From positions 1-64,000 of the forward strand of contig UCEZ01000008.1 of assembly GCA_900471525.1 (NCBI GenBank): DNA of 64,000 nucleotides, written 5' to 3'. The notes under the pieces are model-generated. The model had not been told where the DNA came from. It did no database searches and was given only the letters and a program-made list of their open reading frames with translations. The position numbers and the translations under genes are program-made. Numbering within the stretch: position 1 is the first letter of the stretch; every line of letters starts with the position of its first letter. Shown piece by piece: positions 62,906-64,000 of the stretch. This stretch comes from Hyphomicrobiales bacterium (GTDB lineage Bacteria; Pseudomonadota; Alphaproteobacteria; Rhizobiales; Rhizobiaceae).

Positions 62906-63631
62906 ATGGCCGCGGAATTCAGTCCGGTGGGTCTGCTCAAGGACGAGAACGAAGCAAAAAGTCCGCCTTTGCCGGCAACGCCCTCGGAGACGATCACGGC
63001 GCTCGTCCACTATTATCGCGGTGAAATGGGCCGGATGGCGGGTTGGCGCGATCGTATCGACCGCACATCGAACTGGGCGATCACTGTGGCGGCGGCGCTG
63101 CTCTCGGTGTCTCTATCGACCCCGGCTTCGCATCACGGCGTGCTGCTCTTCGCCATGCTGCTGATCACGCTGCTATTGTTCATCGAGGCGCGGCGGTACC
63201 GGTTCTTCGATGTCTACCGTGCCCGTGTGCGCCGGATGGAGCGTGGTTATTTTGCCCAGATGCTGGCACCGCAGGCTCCCTTCAAGCCGAATTGGGCGGT
63301 CCCCATCGCCGACAGCCTGCGCCGGCCGGCCTTCCTGATGAGTTATCGCGAGGCGGTTTGCCGAAGGTTGCGGCGCAATTATTGCTGGATGTACCTCATC
63401 CTGCTGCTCGCCTGGGCCTTGAAGATATCCTCGCCGGTGCTGCAGGCCGATGGCAGCGGGACCCGGCAGGTACGCTCGTTGAGCGAGGTGGTGGTTAACG
63501 CGGCGCTCGGTCCGGTATCTGGCTGGGCGGTGATCGGTCTCGTGATGGTTTTCTACGCGCTCATGGCCTATGCGGCACTTCACAAGGAGCCGGGTGAGGG
63601 CGAGCTGGCGCATGGCGAGGTTCATGTCTGA
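62906..63631 (+). CDS. DUF2270 membrane protein
   Basis: ATG 62906 has GGGAGGA seven bases upstream; ATG 62900 lies too close to it. The 241 residues start MAAEFSPVGLLKDENEAKSP, then have four or so helices, with ETITALVHYYRGEMGRMAGW and NWAITVAAALLSVSLSTP before LLFAMLLITLLLFIEARRYR. EARRYRFFDVYRARVRRME is the family core. This matches DUF2270. It is an inner-membrane protein of unknown role. It is monocistronic and faces away from the methyltransferase gene. Confidence 0.85.
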   Translation: MAAEFSPVGLLKDENEAKSPPLPATPSETITALVHYYRGEMGRMAGWRDRIDRTSNWAITVAAALLSVSLSTPASHHGVLLFAMLLITLLLFIEARRYRFFDVYRARVRRMERGYFAQMLAPQAPFKPNWAVPIADSLRRPAFLMSYREAVCRRLRRNYCWMYLILLLAWALKISSPVLQADGSGTRQVRSLSEVVVNAALGPVSGWAVIGLVMVFYALMAYAALHKEPGEGELAHGEVHV

Positions 63632-63734
63632 TCTTGGTCATCGTGCCGGGCTGATGGCATGTGCAGGATTTCTTGATTGTGATCTGCGCCCGCGGCTGAT
63701 TTTATCGCGCCTTCATTGACAGAAGGAGACGACG

Positions 63735-64000
63735 ATGACGGATCAGAAGGTTGTAATCATCACGGCGGGCGGGTCCGGCATGGGCGCTGTTTCGGCACGC
63801 CGTCTGGCGGCGGAAGGGTATCGCGTCGCGATCCTCTCCTCCTCCGGCAAGGGCGAGGCACTGGCGAACGAGCTTGGCGGCATCGGCGTGACGGGTTCCA
63901 ATCAGTCCAACGACGACCTGAAGCGGCTGGTCGATGCGGCCTACGGCAAATGGGGCAGGGTGGATGCGCTGGTCAATTCGGCCGGGCATGGTCCGCGTGC
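63735..64000 (+). CDS. SDR family oxidoreductase, start only (truncated by window edge)
   Basis: ATG 63735 follows AGAAGGAG. The first 88 residues have the nucleotide-binding VVIITAGGSGMGAVSARRLA and the NAG-type block DALVNSAGHGP near the window edge. Here the usual TGxxxGxG is AGGSGMG. The active site lies outside the window, so it cannot be inspected. It is a likely 3-oxoacyl-reductase-like or dehydrogenase SDR. Confidence 0.85.
   Translation, partial: MTDQKVVIITAGGSGMGAVSARRLAAEGYRVAILSSSGKGEALANELGGIGVTGSNQSNDDLKRLVDAAYGKWGRVDALVNSAGHGPR

Noticed and set aside
1..64000. CRISPR arrays and intact insertion sequences
   Set aside because: No regularly spaced direct repeats and no transposase with flanking inverted repeats were seen. 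Repeats present are short palindromes and one direct-repeat pair.

Overview
The window is typical alphaproteobacterial chromosome and most resembles Rhizobiaceae (Rhizobium, Agrobacterium, Ensifer or Shinella). This rests on high GC, many overlapping ATGA gene junctions, palindromic repeats of the rhizobial intergenic type, a long UvrB, and families common in that group: DUF1800/DUF1501 pair, DUF3137, DUF1289, TIGR02281 protease, MlotiK1-like channel and class III cyclases fused to TPR modules. All calls come from reading the sequence; no database search was run. No rRNA, complete tRNA, CRISPR array or intact insertion sequence was seen.

Layout. 0.4-2.1 kb is an AT-rich accessory insert carrying an AIPR-type (abortive-infection-related) gene split by an in-frame stop. 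2.1-6 kb holds a small secreted protein and uvrB, whose 3' end has absorbed palindromic repeats. 6-13 kb is the most unusual stretch: an RDD membrane protein divergent from three tandem DUF3137 paralogues, then an island bounded by a diverged duplicate of the third paralogue's 3' end, then a coupled operon of four small genes and a 48-residue membrane protein. 13-17.7 kb has a DUF486 transporter-like protein, the DUF1800/DUF1501 pair and a GAF-adenylate cyclase. 17.8-20.6 kb is an ssuACB-like sulfonate uptake operon. 21-38 kb is a mosaic of regulators, oxidoreductases and signalling proteins: AraC/SDR divergent pair, a broken cyclase-TPR gene, thioesterase, chemoreceptor, triple-Kazal lipoprotein, GlxA-type regulator, extensin-like lipoprotein, and a winged-helix/TPR regulator. 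39-48 kb contains a cyclic-nucleotide-gated channel, an ABC-2 exporter, a GT21-like glycosyltransferase, a TIGR02281/DUF1289 pair, divergent cobS and cobT, and dgkA.

48-52 kb is a three-gene ferric iron ABC importer with two visible control elements: a TGA-N9-TCA palindrome (rhizobial iron-responsive operator type) overlapping a sigma70-like promoter, and a strong hairpin with a T-rich tail between the binding-protein and permease genes. 52-64 kb holds a sensor kinase, a nuclease/uracil-glycosylase pair, an Lrp regulator, a HIBADH-type dehydrogenase with an AlkD-like protein, a DUF4010 membrane protein, an orphan SsuA-like binding protein, a frameshifted membrane-protein gene, a frameshifted GFA gene, a methyltransferase, a DUF2270 protein and the start of an SDR gene.

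Four genes are interrupted: AIPR (TAG), cyclase-TPR (TAA), the 59.6-61.3 kb membrane protein (frameshift) and the GFA gene (frameshift). They may be true pseudogenes or base-call errors; reads would decide. The strongest candidates for undescribed biology are the tandem DUF3137/RDD locus with its adjacent duplicated-end island, and the small-gene operon at 11.4-12.5 kb.
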